Origin: Mactra quadrangularis
Taxonomy: Eukaryota > Mollusca > Bivalvia > Venerida > Mactridae
DNA: 64,000 nt
NCBI GenBank assembly: GCA_025267735.1
Contig: CM046294.1
Span: 2,824,001 to 2,888,000 of the forward strand
Direction: 5' to 3'
How positions within the stretch are numbered: the first letter of the stretch is position 1; the number at the start of each line of letters is the position of its first letter. Positions 24,290 through 36,867 of the stretch are shown piece by piece. The translations under genes and the position numbers were made by a program. Under the pieces are notes generated by a model. That model had not been told where the DNA came from. It ran no database searches and saw only the letters and a program-made list of their open reading frames with translations.

Positions 24290-25085
24290 TCATGCTGGAA
24301 CTACTTTCTCACCTTATGATATCAAAGGTATGTCTGTGTAGAAGATTGCCGAGGTAGCTTCAAATTGTTAAAATTGAGAATGTGTGGATTAACTACAAAC
24401 TTTGAGTCTTAATGATATGTTCATTGTTATTGACTTGTGCATATGAGAAGAGAGAGTTGGACATTAACTTTAACATTTGTCATGAAAGTTCATCTATAAT
24501 GTTTCCTGCCATGTTTACCTGTAAACAATCCCTAGTTTTGATAAAAAAAATCTAGATTTGTTTTGGCATGTGAAAAATAATGTTTTTTGACATAACATAA
24601 AAAATTTTGGCATGGGATGATACATATATCAATTGCCTTCAATGATAGTAATATTAGATGTTTTACATCAAACAGAAAATATTTATATGAAACAGTAAAC
24701 TAGCCCCAAGTCAGTAATTTTCACTAGCCCAAATTCACTAGTTGTGGGCTTAGAGCTAGTGGGTTTTGGCAATGACTGCCACATGTATATATCCTAACCA
24801 ATTTATTTTTTTATCACAAATTATGAAAGTTCATGTATGATTGGGCCCTTGTTCTGTCTATGTAAGGTATAATATAAGAATGTTTTAAAAATCAAGACAC
24901 AGGGGTTGTAGTTGATCTATACACTGTACAATTGTTGACTGTGTTATAACAATCATGATTTTAAATTATCAATTATTATACCTTTAATGTCAATTATGAT
25001 AATGATTATAAAAACAAATAAAAGAAAAAAACTGGACAAACTAACTTTCGTTTGTTTTATATCTTTACTTTGTTTGAGTTTTATG
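24290..25085. other. Intergenic, nothing recognised
   Basis: No gene or clear repeat, apart from a local fold-back of CACTAGCCC/GGGCTTAGAGCTAGTG type around 24705-24765. Confidence 0.4.
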
Positions 25086-25087
25086 CT

Positions 25088-25270
25088 GGAGCAAGACATT
25101 GTATTGGTATTTCCATGGCAGCCAGTCAAACTTCTCAACATTCTTGGAAAGTCTAAATCTGTGGATTTAACTGTAAATCAGTTACTAGGTGCATACTTCC
25201 GTTAGCAGCCGACAACTGCACTACATGATTTAGAATCAGTGGTAGGAGGGTAGAAATGATTTCATGATTT
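25088..25270 (-). repeat. Partial SINE family A (minus)
   Basis: Reverse-complement blocks of family A: GACATTGTATTGG, CTTGGAAAGTCTAAATCTGT, CAGTTACTAGGTGCATACTT, GACAACTGCACTACATGATT and GTGGTAGGAGGG. The tRNA head is missing. Confidence 0.7.
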
Positions 25271-25274
25271 AATA

Positions 25275-25640
25275 TCAAGCACCATTACCATGAAAACTAA
25301 AATTGTAAACCATTACCATGGAAACAAAATAAATTTTCAAGCACCGTTACCATGAAGACCAGAATAATTGTCTAACACCGTTACCATGGAAACAAAATTG
25401 TTAACACCATTACCATGGAAACAAAATTGTTAATACCATTACCATGGAAACAAATTTATATTTTAAGGATCGTTACCATGGAGACCGGAATAATTGTCAA
25501 GGATCGTTACCATAAAAACCAGAATAATTGTCAAGAGTATCGTTAGCATGAACACTAGAATAATTGTCAAGCATCGTTACTTTGGAAACAATGATAATTG
25601 TCAAATTCAGTTACCATGGACGCCAGAAAGTAGTATAGTT
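25275..25640 (+). repeat. GTTACCATGGAAAC minisatellite
   Basis: Around ten degenerate units of 28-38 bp centred on ACCRTTACCATGGAAACAAA followed by ATTGTTAA or GAATAATTGTCAAG. Two subtypes alternate in blocks, and CCATGG recurs in most units. Confidence 0.85.
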
Positions 25641-26249
25641 GGGGCTGTAATTCCCCCTACTGGTCCTAGGTCCTAAGCTCATTATATATTCAAAATGGCC
25701 GCCATCTCCGCGGGTGGTCAAAATTGACACGTCATTAATATTCAGCATGAAAGGCTCTAGTTAGCATTTTTTGTCACGAACTACGACATTGATTGATTAC
25801 CATGACATTTAAAAGACGTTTACCAACGCCTTGACGGATCGGTTTGAACTAATTTCGGCGTCAAGCTGACGGATTAGAAGGCGTTGATTGATTGCTATAA
25901 CGTATAAAAAAATACTTATTTGACGTAATGGGCGGTGATCGTGGCTATGAAAAGACGTTTATAAGCTCCTTGATGGGTCGGTTTATTTTTCTACTGGGCG
26001 GAAGAAGGGGCGATGATTAATTGCTAATGCTACCAGGGCGGTGATCGTGACTTTTAAAAGACGTTTACCGGCGCCAAGATGGATTGGTTTGAACTAATTT
26101 CCTTATCAAGCTGATGGATGTGACCAGGGCTCCAAGCAAGGATCACTTCGATTTAACTCAAACTAACTCAAAGTAAAAGTTTGGTAATGTTGTAAGTGTC
26201 TAAAGCTCGTTATATTTAACTTAATAACTGATGATTAAACATTTGGTTC

Positions 26250-26790
26250 TGCGATTATTTCTGACACTCTCGCAGACTTTCAGGAAAGTTTGGTGCCAAT
26301 ATAGAAAATGTTTTATTTGGTGTCTTTGGACCCTCCCCAGTCGATTGAACCGGACTGTTAATATTTCTAACACTCTCGCAGACTTTCAGAAAATGTTAAT
26401 GCCAATTTAGAAAATGTTTTATTTTACCTCTTTGGACCCATCCGAGTCGATAGAACCGGTCTGCGACTGTTTCTGACACCCTCGCAGACTTTCAGGAAAT
26501 GTTAATGCCAATATAGAAATGATAGATTTTACCTATTTGGACCCTCCCGAGTCGTTTGAACCGGTCTGCGACCGTTTCTGACACCCTCGCAGACTTTCAG
26601 GAAATTTTGGTGCCAATATAGAAAATGATATATTTTTCGTCTATGGACCCTCCCGAGATGTTTTAACTGGTCTGCGACTGTTTCTGACATCCTCGCAGAC
26701 TTTCAGGAAATTTTGTTGCCAATGGAGATAATTCTATTTTAGTATCTATTGACCCTCTGGAGTCCGTTGCACCGGTCTGCGACTGTTTTT
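26250..26790 (+). repeat. ~107-bp tandem repeat (five units)
   Basis: Units start near 26258, 26367, 26474, 26578 and 26684 with TTCTGACACYCTCGCAGACT TTCAGGAAA, continue TGCCAATATAGAAAATG and end TGGACCCTCCCGAGTCG...ACCGGTCTGCGACTG. Unit-to-unit divergence is moderate. Confidence 0.9.
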
Positions 26791-26794
26791 CTAT

Positions 26795-28140
26795 CCGTTT
26801 TAGCTAACTTAAACAAACACGCATATAGTCGAGCGGGCTCCAGAAACGACACTTCATAAGATTAAGTTCGCTGTTGAAATCATATTGTGGCAAAGAGATA
26901 TCTTCTCTTTTTTAAGTATTGAACAAAAAACTGTAACGCATTAATCATTAGCTAATGTATCAAATTAAAAAATACATGTCCGACAAGACATGGTCTACGT
27001 TTGAGTATTAAAATACTATTTTACTAAGTATATTGGATAATAAAACATTTTATGCATTTTAGACAGTTATATGGACATTTAATTGCCGACTTAATGGGCT
27101 AATTTATGATCCCTTAACTGGATGTATAAAATTATTTTAGCACATTTATAAATTGTCACTTTGCATAATAAAATATTACGTACATATATATGTTTGTGTA
27201 CAAGTGGCCGAGTGGTTAAGATCATGGCCGGGAAATCATAAGATTACTAGCACCGAACTGGTTTAAAGCACATCTAACTAACAGCTACCTCATATGATTC
27301 GTTTTTAGAGCAAGAAACTTTATTCTACTGGCTTAGTACTTGGGGACCAGAAAACGGAGTCAAATATGACTAGTTTAAGCAAAGTTGTAAGAACTTGCAC
27401 ATGTTTCATAATCGAGCTAAACAAAGTAGTATCAACTTATATATCACCAGCACTGGAACCAGAGTATTTATATTCTAAAATACGCACACATAAAATATTT
27501 TGATAACAAACACAATTAAAAAATCACTCCCGTATACATTCACGTGTACGAGTTATAACTATACTTTCATTATAATATTATATAATATGTATATCATATT
27601 ATGTATGCATGTATATGCACAGGGAACTATATATAGGGACGTACGCAATCTCCGTAAACAGAGATCCTGTTCTACTCGCGTTGTCGTACTGGATCTCTAC
27701 TTAGTCAATGCAAGGTCACGTCGAGATGAACTTTGTGTCGACCAATCAATGCGTAGCTTTCATCTAGACGAAAACACTATTAATCACATTTTGATTTCGT
27801 AATTTCTATTTTTAGACCAATGTTTGCATGCAAATTTAACAGCGGTATTATTCACAGTCTGCGATTGGGTGGCTCATTTCAAATTGCGTGACGTAGACGA
27901 TGTAAACAATTTTTTAAGTTACGTATCATAACAATTTCGTCATGAATATTATGATGAGAAAAGGTCACCTGAACGTGACCTTCGTTTGGAAAAGGCCAGA
28001 TCTAAATTAGCGAGTATGCGAGCGGTAAAATTTTAGATCGGGTTTTAATCAGATTGGGACGTACGCATAATTTATCTGAGCTTTCCGAATTTAAAACATC
28101 AGAGCTTCGGAAACTTGTGAACATTTGAACATTTTGTTGG
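26795..28140. other. Intergenic or 3'-flank region without recognised exons
   Basis: I searched the minus strand here for the missing C-terminal exons of the Gfo/Idh/MocA gene and found none. It contains a SINE family D copy (27203-27400). Segments at 27640-27700 and 27998-28068 (GATCGGGTTTTAATCAGATT) have inverted partial matches near 47790-47880. Confidence 0.4.
27203..27400 (+). repeat. SINE family D (plus copy)
   Basis: Head AAGTGGCCGAGTGGTTAAGA (tRNA-Leu/Ser-type A box), GGGAAATCATAAGATTACTA, weakened B box, body AGAGCAAGAAACTTTATTCT and CTTGGGGACCAG. It matches the minus copies at 860 and 31539. Confidence 0.65.
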
Positions 28141-28192
28141 TCACCTAGATGTTCTGATAATTATGATTACATTGTTGAATACAAATCATTAC

Positions 28193-31100
28193 CTCTAGCC
28201 TGATGTCGTAACCATAGCAACTGTAACGATTAAAATCGAGTATTCCGATTGTACCATTCTCAAATTTCATCATCACGACCACACAGTCAATATCATTTTT
28301 GTCCTTAATTTCCTTTAAAAGAAAATCAAATATGGCGGCTTGAGTGAGCCAATACAGTAATGTGCCATTATATATTAGTTGTGAAGAGAAAAGTGAACTG
28401 CTCTGCGATCCTTTACGACAACAATCGCTGCGCAAAGTTATTGTTAGGCTAACTACTTATGGAATGGTTTTGCTTCTAACAAGCAAAGCCAAGGTGGCGA
28501 CTTTTACAAATGAAACAAAAGTTCAGTGATATGTTCTTACGTGGCTGCCATCTTTGTTTACAAGTCATTTTCTAATTGTGTTCTTCAATGTTCAGAACGT
28601 TCGCGGCGTACAAACCGTTTCTTGTCGCAAACGGTCGCTCATTTCGCGAACGTTCTCGTAAAGGAAGGCATGACTGATATTATTTTGCAAATTCAGGTTA
28701 TTGGAATTAATATTTTAGTTTTAAACATATCTAATAGACATCGCACTAAATATGCATATTCACTGAACATAGCTAAGTCTAAGTGTCTAGCATTAAAATG
28801 TTAGCCAAGTTCTATGGTAGTATTTTAAAGGTACTAGTTCACAGATTTGGTTAAGATTTTTCAATATTTTCAAAATACCATCCAGTGTCTGTAATTGTGT
28901 CAAAAAATTAGGTCTTAATATTTTAGGACAAACTGGCCTATACATTGCAAGAAATATGCAATAAAAGTCACAAAAATGCACTAAAATTGTCTATACCGTG
29001 ACATACGGGGTAGATTTTTATTACTTGGAACACCACCATTTGTACTTGTATGTCAATTTGCACTTAAGTTGTCATTATCAAGTCACTAATTTTCTGCTTA
29101 AAATTGTTTTCAAACATGTTCGATGATTTCAGAAAAAGTTGATATTTCAGTTGAAATCCGTGAATGAGTACCTTTAAGGTTGTAAAACTAAGATTGCAGC
29201 CTCCGGAAATGTAAACGTTTCGAATGTATTCATTTCAGCAAAGTATCATTGCTAGTTAGCAATCATGCAGTGAACTATTGCGAAGCGGCAAAACGCTATG
29301 TAACGCTCGGTAACAATTCCCTTACGCTACTAATTCGAAGTATTGCACATTTCTTGAAAATGTGCGAACCATGCATGATAATATACCCTTATTGAAGCAA
29401 AACTTTGTTCAACATTTCCAAATGAATGCGTTGTTTAAGTAAAAATGTAATACATGTACATCGTATTTTGATATCTTAAAACTAGAAGTATTTAGAGTAA
29501 AAGAGCGCTATACAAATGCGGTATATAATAATAATGATTAAAAAAAAATTTAATAAGCCAGTGATTTTTCTCAGAATTACTTCCAAACATCGTAATTCGA
29601 AAATCAGTAAATTGGACATTCAATTTTTCAACATTTTACCTGATAGTTTGCTGATCCAAAACAAACCACGCTGATAGGTGAACTTCCAGCAAACCACGTG
29701 ATTATGTCAATATCGTGACACAGAAATGTCAGTGAGAGGGTGTCAGCACCTAGCCAGAGAGGTTTGTCTCTAAACGTACTACGAATCATGTGTATGTCTC
29801 CTATGTCACCTCGTTTTACTTTGTTGTAGATATCTTGATAAGAAGCATCAAACTTCCTGCAATAATCAATATCATTGTGGAGGGAGAAAACCCACGTAAT
29901 TTCATCCTGGCATCTTTTACCATATATGGAAAGTAGATCGCTTGACTAAGATAGGGTTTTCGCTTATTTGACCATTTTCCCAAGAATACAAGAAGGAAGA
30001 AACTGAATGAAAGTGGTAGGATTTATTTTTGCCGAAATTTGTTTTCCAGATAACGCCAAAACGGCTGAATTTTCCAAGAAAACAATTTCTGCAGCAAGGA
30101 TATCCCGTAAGCAGGGGATATTATTGCGCGTATTCATTGGAAAATATGCATGGATTATGACATGTTCAAAATAAGTAAACAAAGTATTCGAGCGAACCAC
30201 TTTCTATATGTGGTAAAAGATGCCCGGATGAAGTCACGTGGATTCTTCATCGAGAATATGAGGATGTATGGTGGTACATTCCTGCCACTAGATTGTGTCA
30301 GTGACCTATAAAGATATATGTTTGACTTTAAACAACAAATTGTACAGGTTATTGTTTATATGTTCTGACCTTTGACCAGACAAGGAATGAAATATACAAT
30401 AATCTACCATAGGCGGAGAGACTCCCTTTCATGCACAGTTTTAAAATACTAAATTAAAAACTGTAAAACAATATTGTCATAAAGAACATAGGCCTACCTG
30501 TTAAAAGCCGCCATTAAGACACGACCAGAGCGATCTGCAGCATCATAACAGTCTCGCATTTCTGACGTCACTTCCGTTAGGGGTTTCTCACATAAAACAT
30601 GCTTTCCTGAGAACCAAAAATTACATGTACATCAACAAACACTTTTACATACATCATAAGAACTTCATGAGTTCACAATGATATGAAAATGAATGTTCAT
30701 AAAGTTATTTACTGTGGGTTAGATTCCTGGGAGGGACCTACAAACATATATATCTTCGTAGATTAAGATCAAAAAATATCTCCGACTGTCATAATACATA
30801 CTACCTCTATATCAAACAGTGCAGTTGTCATTCAGCGGCGAGGATATGTGTCCCCGGTAACCTTTACATTGTAAATGATTATGATCATAGCACTCGTTCT
30901 AAAGGGCTAAGTCTATAAATATGACCAGTTTCACTATAAACAAATTATCTTAAAATGAAAAGCAACATCATCATTAAATATGATATAGATTCGAGAAGTC
31001 GCCATTAACTGCACAAATGAGCTTTTTTGACAATGCTGTCTAGGTCATGGTAATGACTCCTTATCCAAAACGCAATAAAAATCTTTAATTAAAATTTAAA

Positions 31101-32909
31101 AAAATTAATGTCAACTCATAGTGGTATACAAATGTATATAGATTACCTGCATTCAAGGCTTGTATTGAAAGTCTTGCATGTGAATCAGTCGGTGTACAAA
31201 TCACAACGGCATCGACTCTGAAATAAGAGTGTTCATAGAGCTCAATCAGGCATCGTACACAGATAATGTAGGTATTCAATAACCAACGAATATCAATGAA
31301 ATATTGCCTTTGTTATGTGGCACACGTTCACCGACTTTACAGCTATTAGATATGTTCATCGGTCGACTTTGACCTATAAAAAGGTCAATCCAATCTCCAT
31401 GAGAAGATATCTATTCCCTTTGTGCAAAGAAAAAGGCAAGAATGGGACGATTGAATTATACCGCCCATTCAGATATTTATTCTCATTTATTTTAGCATGA
31501 TCATGGCACGAGCTATTACAGTTTAGATTTATCACTTTCTAGTCCGCTTTCTGGTTCCCCTGAACCGATAAATATTTTTGCTCAATGAAACAACGGGGTA
31601 GGTTTTGGACTGGATTCAAACCAACGCGGAGCTGGCAATTCAGTGATTACCAGTCCAACGTCGTAACCGCTCGGTTACGCTCACTCAGATAGACATATAG
31701 ATCTTGGTGTAGTGTAACTGAACCTCTCGATGTCATAGTGACATCCTACCACTGGATCATTGCTCCAACGAATGCTATATACTGCACCATTATCTTTACC
31801 GTATAGTTCCTCTGTAAGTATGAGCATATCTTAGGGGTCTCAAAACTTCTGCAATCTGGTAAATGTAAACATATGAAGGGTTCACTTTTCAGTGTGATAA
31901 GACATTCTTTAGTAACAAGGGGCTCATGTCTTTTTATATACACGATAGTGTATTATCATCTTATTAGTTTAGAGCCGCCCAGCTAGCTCAGTTGGTAGCA
32001 CGCAAGTCTACTGATCGAGGAGTAGTCGTGGGTTCAATTCCCGTGCGGAGCATACTTTCGTACGTGGAGCTTGGTAATGAAATTATTTCTACGGCCATTC
32101 TCCCTCCTAGCAATGACTTTTAAATATGTAGAGCAGTTGTCAGCCACTGACGAAAGTATTTGCCTCGTAATTGGTTATCAGTTAAATCCAGAGATTTAGC
32201 CTTTCCAGGAGGAGTGACTAGGTTGACTGACCGCCGTTATATGACCTGTACAATGTGTTGCTACAGCAATGCTGAACATTGCTTTTATTGGGTTCAACGG
32301 CACACTAACACAAAAAGTGATATCGTACCAAAAGCAACTGAAGAAAGCAATCAATGGAACCGAACACAAACACGATATCAAGAATTAAAATATTTTTGAA
32401 TAGTCTAGACAGTTTTTATTTATTTTCCAGACTACAAAACAAGTGAGAGTCCAGTAGTCTAGAAAATCACCAAGTTTGGGCCAGCAAACATCTACAACTT
32501 GTAACAAGCAAGTTTTAAAGCTTGTTGCCAAAATTACCTGTTCTAACAACCATTTTCATATTCTAATTTCGTTGACTGATTTTCACAACACATCATTTAT
32601 TAATATGCACTTGCTGTCCCTTTTAAGCTAATATGTTTCGTCTTTGAATATACTAAAAACATTATTCATAACATAAAATGACAATATTAATTAATACCTT
32701 GAATCCTTAAGTACATTGTCTATTTCCGATATAGAAGTAACTTTCACATCGGCACCAATCTCCCGTAACACCGTTTCCGCTGCATCCGGAAATTGATCAA
32801 CTATCCATTCCAAATTTATTCTTTTATTAGCAAGCAGGTTTATCAAATGAATTTTACCTATTCGTCCAACGCCAAATAGAGCGACACCAATGCACTGTTT
32901 GGTTGCCAT
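28193..32909 (-). CDS. Gfo/Idh/MocA-family oxidoreductase, inositol 2-dehydrogenase-like (incomplete, possibly decaying)
   Basis: NAD-dependent sugar/inositol dehydrogenase family. Start ATG 32909-32907 is the first Met after an in-frame TAA. Exons: 32698-32909, 31147-31217, 30498-30606, 29640-29856, all in phase, then a fifth ending 28193 and starting about 28338. Rossmann motif GVGRIGKIH is at residues ~11-19; VVICTPTDSH, the Lys-bearing CEKPL, AAFNRKFD and CHDIDIITWF follow in canonical order; exon 5 has DFNRYSCYGYDIRLE. Odd points: exon 4 ends in phase 0 but the best exon-5 acceptor (AAG, ending 28339) gives another phase. The usual Asp four residues before the catalytic His is Thr here. 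About 80-100 C-terminal residues expected after RLE are not found downstream. It may be a diverged gene with unseen small exons, or a pseudogene. Confidence 0.75.
28829..29173. mobile_element. TTAA-flanked TIR element, copy 1
   Basis: Begins AGGTACTAGTTCACAGATTT and ends TGAATGAGTACCT, with TTAA immediately outside both ends (28825-28828, 29174-29177). Internal ACCCCGTATGTCACGGTATA-type sequence matches the inverted copy at 60425-60774. A TTAA target is typical of piggyBac and Kolobok; the superfamily is not resolved. It lies in the intron between exons 4 and 5 of the dehydrogenase gene. Confidence 0.75.
31539..31690 (-). repeat. SINE family D (minus copy)
   Basis: Complement of the tRNA-like head (CGTCGTAACCGCTCGGTTAC, AGTGATTACCAGTCCAACG, GGATTCAAACCAACG) followed by ACGGGGTAGGTTTTGGACTG. 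It lies between the first two exons of the dehydrogenase gene. Confidence 0.7.
31973..32270 (+). repeat. SINE family A copy
   Basis: CGCCCAGCTAGCTCAGTTGG head and GTGGGTTCAATTCCCGTGC B box, with a complete body to ACCTGTACAATGTGTTGCTAC. The GTTAAACCC and (AAAC)n tail is replaced by unrelated sequence, so the 3' end is lost. Confidence 0.88.
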
Positions 32910-33784
32910 TCTTAACACCAGGTTTTCAACTTAAAATTGGATCGTTGATTTATACAGAGTCGTTTATCAAATGTACTGTTCAAAAATGGCTTTCTATACC
33001 GCCAAGAATTAATAGAGACATTGGTTGTTGGTTAATTGAAAGAGCAAAGACAAGTTGATCCATACTTTGATGCACGAATTGGTCGATATATAGAATCTAT
33101 ACGTTGTAAAAACTTGATAAGTATATTGTATGTGACTATGTGTACGTATTTTATAAAAACGAATTTTGAAAAATGGCGCCATCATGTACTCGGGCCATCA
33201 ATGATGCTTATTAGTCCCCTTGCAACACCGAAAGGTGCTATTGGTTTGCCCTTCATCCGTCCGTCCGTTTGTCTGCTAAATATGTTTCCCGAAATTTTAT
33301 ACAAGTATGCAAGTTATTTAGATAAAACTTGCTAAGTAAATAAGTTGCATTGTGTAGATTATGCACGCCATAGTATTTTTTCTTCAGGTCAAAATTGTGG
33401 TTGTTATGGAAACGGAAATTGACAAAAAACATTTAACATTTGCATTGTTGGATACTAGTTACTAAAACTCAAAATTTATTCAAGCTAGCTAGATGAAAGT
33501 TGGTTGGTGAGCAATGTGAAGGAAATGTGAGTCAGTTTCTTCGGCCTCTTGTTTTAAACTTGTTGTTGCTATGGTAACAGAATTTGTATAAACGGGATTT
33601 GCCTTTGTTGGCTTTATGTTTCTAAGGTGAAGGTCGTGTCGTTGTTACTAAAATAGAAAGATTTCACCGGTAGGGGGCTTCTGCATTGTCTGCAATATCA
33701 AATGAGCCTTGTCTTTCAGGTTCTTGGTAAAGCATTTCAAAGAATGTTTACATGTACACCTAAATGAAATAAGTAGATGTATTG

Positions 33785-34022
33785 TCCGTTTTTTCTCAAC
33801 TGTCAAAGCTTGTATAATTTCATGGTGACTGAATGCATGGTTTTTGTACCAGTAGCCTTATTGGCATTAAATATATCTTGACTAAAACATACTATTCAGC
33901 AGATTTACTCGATTATAGTACACACTTAAGGAAAATCATGAATGTATCACGACGATAATTTTAACAAACGCTTTCACCGTGAAATTATTCATGTTTTGAC
34001 AGTTGAGAAAAAACGAACTATA
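33785..34022. repeat. Fold-back MITE TCTCAACTGTCAAA, copy 2
   Basis: Arms CCGTTTTTTCTCAACTGTCA...AATTTCATGGTGA and the inverted CACCGTGAAATTATTCATG...TGACAGTTGAGAAAAAACGA. Same termini as 16394-16540 but with a longer unique centre. Confidence 0.8.
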
Positions 34023-34322
34023 TTCATTAACCGTAGTAAAAGCAATCTGATATTCAAATGTTAAAATAGTAAAGTTGTACTATACTTAAATTGTACAGTA
34101 TACATTTAAAGTTGACATTTAGGTCAAGCCAATCACCCTATATCAACGTATATAGGGTCCATGGTCGTACTAAGCTCTTTCTTATCGTAGAAACTAAAGT
34201 ATTTGCGGCTCTTAGTAAACTGAGTTTATGTAATTACTGATAAGGCTTGGTTTGACTCAAAGTATTTAATGATTATAAGTAAGTTAAACAATCATTTTCT
34301 TTCCTTGTTTGTGGCTCTAAAC

Positions 34323-34408
34323 CACAGGCGATCTTCGTCTGTGACTCTTATACATATATATCTCTCTCTATAAATATGTGTAAGAGTCACAGACGAAGAT
34401 TGCCTGTG
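34323..34408. repeat. Near-perfect 35-bp-arm hairpin
   Basis: Left arm CACAGGCGATCTTCGTCTGT GACTCTTATACATAT is repeated in inverted form at 34374-34408 with about two mismatches, around a ~16-bp TATC/CTCT centre. GTGGCTCTAAACC and GTGCTCTAAACC lie just outside. Confidence 0.9.
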
Positions 34409-36228
34409 CTCTAAACCAAGCCATACTCTGACATAGGCTTTGCAGTTTTGAAATCAGCATAGTATAGTATATACATGGGTTAGAATTTGACTAGGTTAAC
34501 AATTTGTTTCATTGCCATTTTCTTACTGAGTGGTCTCCATCAACATGATGTTTTAAGTTTAACACAATCCAGAATACGTTTGCTAATCCAGAAATCTTGC
34601 AAAGTTAGTTTTCTTTCATCAACATAATTATGGGCGTAACCACAGTAAACTTTCATCCAGATATCTCAACTACAATTGTTTATTATGTGATAACATTGTG
34701 ACGCTCAATGCTTTTATATATTATTTTTGCTATGTGTACTATTAATTTTGTGGAATGGGAAAATGCTCCCAAAGGTGGAACATATGAAGTAAGATGACAA
34801 GATTTCCAGTTTTGCAAACTCATTCTGGACTGTTATTTATAAAAATATGCAATTGATATGGAGTGAAAACATTTTATCCCACAACTTCCGGAAAGTGCAG
34901 CAGTCGATTCTAAGGGTCTATCTAATCCATCATCTACTTGAATACTTAAAAGACATGAAATGCAAGGCTCATTACCTCAGATCAGTGATGTGGGGACTTT
35001 TTCACAAACTATTGCATTTTTTTCTCAAAACGTGGTTACACAAGAAAATATGCTATCCTATCTACATGTATTTGCAATATTATCCAAGTCTAGCACTTTT
35101 TCTTATCACAGTTCTAGTCCAACTGGGTGGATTGAGTAGCTTGGAAGGACTAGAGCTCTATCTACTTTATTTTAACTCCCATGCATGGCCATTATAGTCA
35201 GAATTGAATGTTTGCCATCATAATAGATAATGATGATTAATGCTTAAAGCCAAGAAACTACTTACTGAAAAGGGAAAACATAAAAAACATATGATTGACC
35301 ATTTTAAGATATAGAAGTTTTATTATTTGTATATTTGGGTTTTATACCAATTATTAACACCTTTTTTAAAGCCCCTATACACCTACTGTGGTACAAACAT
35401 GTAAATATAAATTGAATATAAAATACAAGCATGAACAAGTTACATAAGTCATTTACATCTGATATTTGAAAATAGATTCATGAAAGGTCCAATGTTGATG
35501 CAAAATTAATACTTTATTTGACCTGGCGAAATGAATAGCACTAAAAATAGCATTCGGAACTCCTCGGCCATTTGCTAAAAATAACCTCCAACATATTTAG
35601 ATGTCATTTTGGATTGTCACATGTCGACTGGCGTTGGAGTAAACAAATCCATGATCATTTAGGCCATGAGTGTTGCTTCGTTATTTGTCCATAAAATTGA
35701 AATAATACAGTTCAATGATATTGCTGAACAATATTTAGTTAAAAATATAACATAGAAATGTTTTTACAAAGATATGTGTGTATACTACAAGAATTATTTT
35801 GCTTATCTGTTTGGTGCTTTGCCTGTTCTTCCCCTTGCGTAGGTAGTAGAACCCTAAGTTGCCAGGGTAGACCTCCCCTCGAATCCTTTCGAGAGAATAT
35901 GTTCATAAAAGGTCAAGGTGTTCATGTTAGAAAAGTAGTAGAACACTACATATTGATTCCACAAAGACTGTTTCTGAGCACTGTTAAAACAAACTATAAC
36001 TCAAATTATTTATTTTGATTAACCAACCAATTTGGATAAAGATTTCACTTTTTTCACAACTTTAATAGTTTTGTGTTGAAAGAAAAAGGATTTTTGCAAA
36101 AATAAAGGTTTCTAAAGTTACAAACGTTTTGTTAAAACGTTAGAGCTACAGCCGAGTTTAAACATACGAAAATGAAAGTTAAAGAAAATAAAAACAAGTA
36201 AATCTGTGAGCTAATGCTCACTAGTGAT

Positions 36229-36470
36229 ACCCCCGCCAAAATCTAAAAATATGCGACAAACAGGAAGTAGATGAGCAAGGAGCATGAAATCGCTTTACAC
36301 CACATGGGACTATAAGATGAAGCAATATGCCAAGTATTAGGCTGCTGCATGATATAGTTGCTGAGAAAACTGTGACGGAAATTTTGTAACGGACGGACGG
36401 ACAGACGGACGGACGGACAAGGGTAAAACAGTATACCCCCCTCTTCTTCGAAGCGGGGGTATAATAACCA
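36229..36470. repeat. TACCCCCGC...GCGGGGGTAT repeat with (GGAC)n tract
   Basis: Opens GATACCCCCGCCAAAATCTA, contains ACGGACGGACGGACAGACGG, and closes AGCGGGGGTATAATAACC. The ends match those of the larger element at 21363-23282. Open frames across it on the minus strand reflect the repeat, not a gene. Confidence 0.7.
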
Positions 36471-36489
36471 ATACATGTATACAGAAATA

Positions 36490-36867
36490 ATTTCCCTGAG
36501 ACACTTATTAAGTTGTTGACCCTAAAGTTATAGAAACACTCAAAAATCACTTCCCGCCATTCAGTACACATGAACACATTGGTACAGTCGCACTTAAAAA
36601 CCTTTGTTGGTATCACATATCTTCTGCACAAAACAATTTTTACTGGTCCCGGGCTTCAAGCTTATGGCTTGGAAGAAAGACTTGATAACAATCCATCTTT
36701 AAAGTATACATTTTCACTAAACTATTATTAGATACAGTAATACTGTTACAAAAGCTGTACGAGTCACTGGTCCCTGGTTTGGCAAAATTACTACAAAGTC
36801 CCACTTCCGAATTCATATTTTCACCAAGTTTTGTTTCATTTAGTTCTATATCCATCACATTATATCT
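36490..36867 (-). other. FAAP20: Probable FAAP20 3' UTR
   Basis: Sequence following the TGA at 36870-36868. It contains a 72-codon open frame on the same strand (36858-36640) that begins only nine bases after the stop, but has no recognisable domain and is most simply untranslated. No definite polyadenylation signal could be fixed. Confidence 0.4.

Larger units (their letters stand above)
32950..36860. other. Intergenic region between the dehydrogenase and FAAP20 genes
   Basis: No gene is supported. Besides the repeats listed separately it holds, at 33205-33340, a fragment AGTCCCCTTGCAACACCGAA with CCGTCCGTCCG of a common mollusc-type repeat. A 116-codon open frame at 34847-35197 (+) has no recognisable domain and I do not call it a gene. 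Confidence 0.4.

Noticed and set aside
27500..27802. 100-residue plus-strand protein
   Set aside because: No domain recognised and composition not coding-like; overlaps repeat-like sequence shared with 47.8 kb.
34847..35197. 116-residue protein on the plus strand
   Set aside because: No recognisable domain, AT-biased composition, no splice neighbours; probably chance.
36221..36631. 136-residue minus-strand protein
   Set aside because: Spans the TACCCCCGC...(GGAC)n repeat; the SVRLSVRP-type sequence is a translation of the GGAC tract.
36640..36858. Second small gene downstream of FAAP20
   Set aside because: Begins nine bases after the FAAP20 stop on the same strand without its own splice or domain evidence; treated as 3' UTR.
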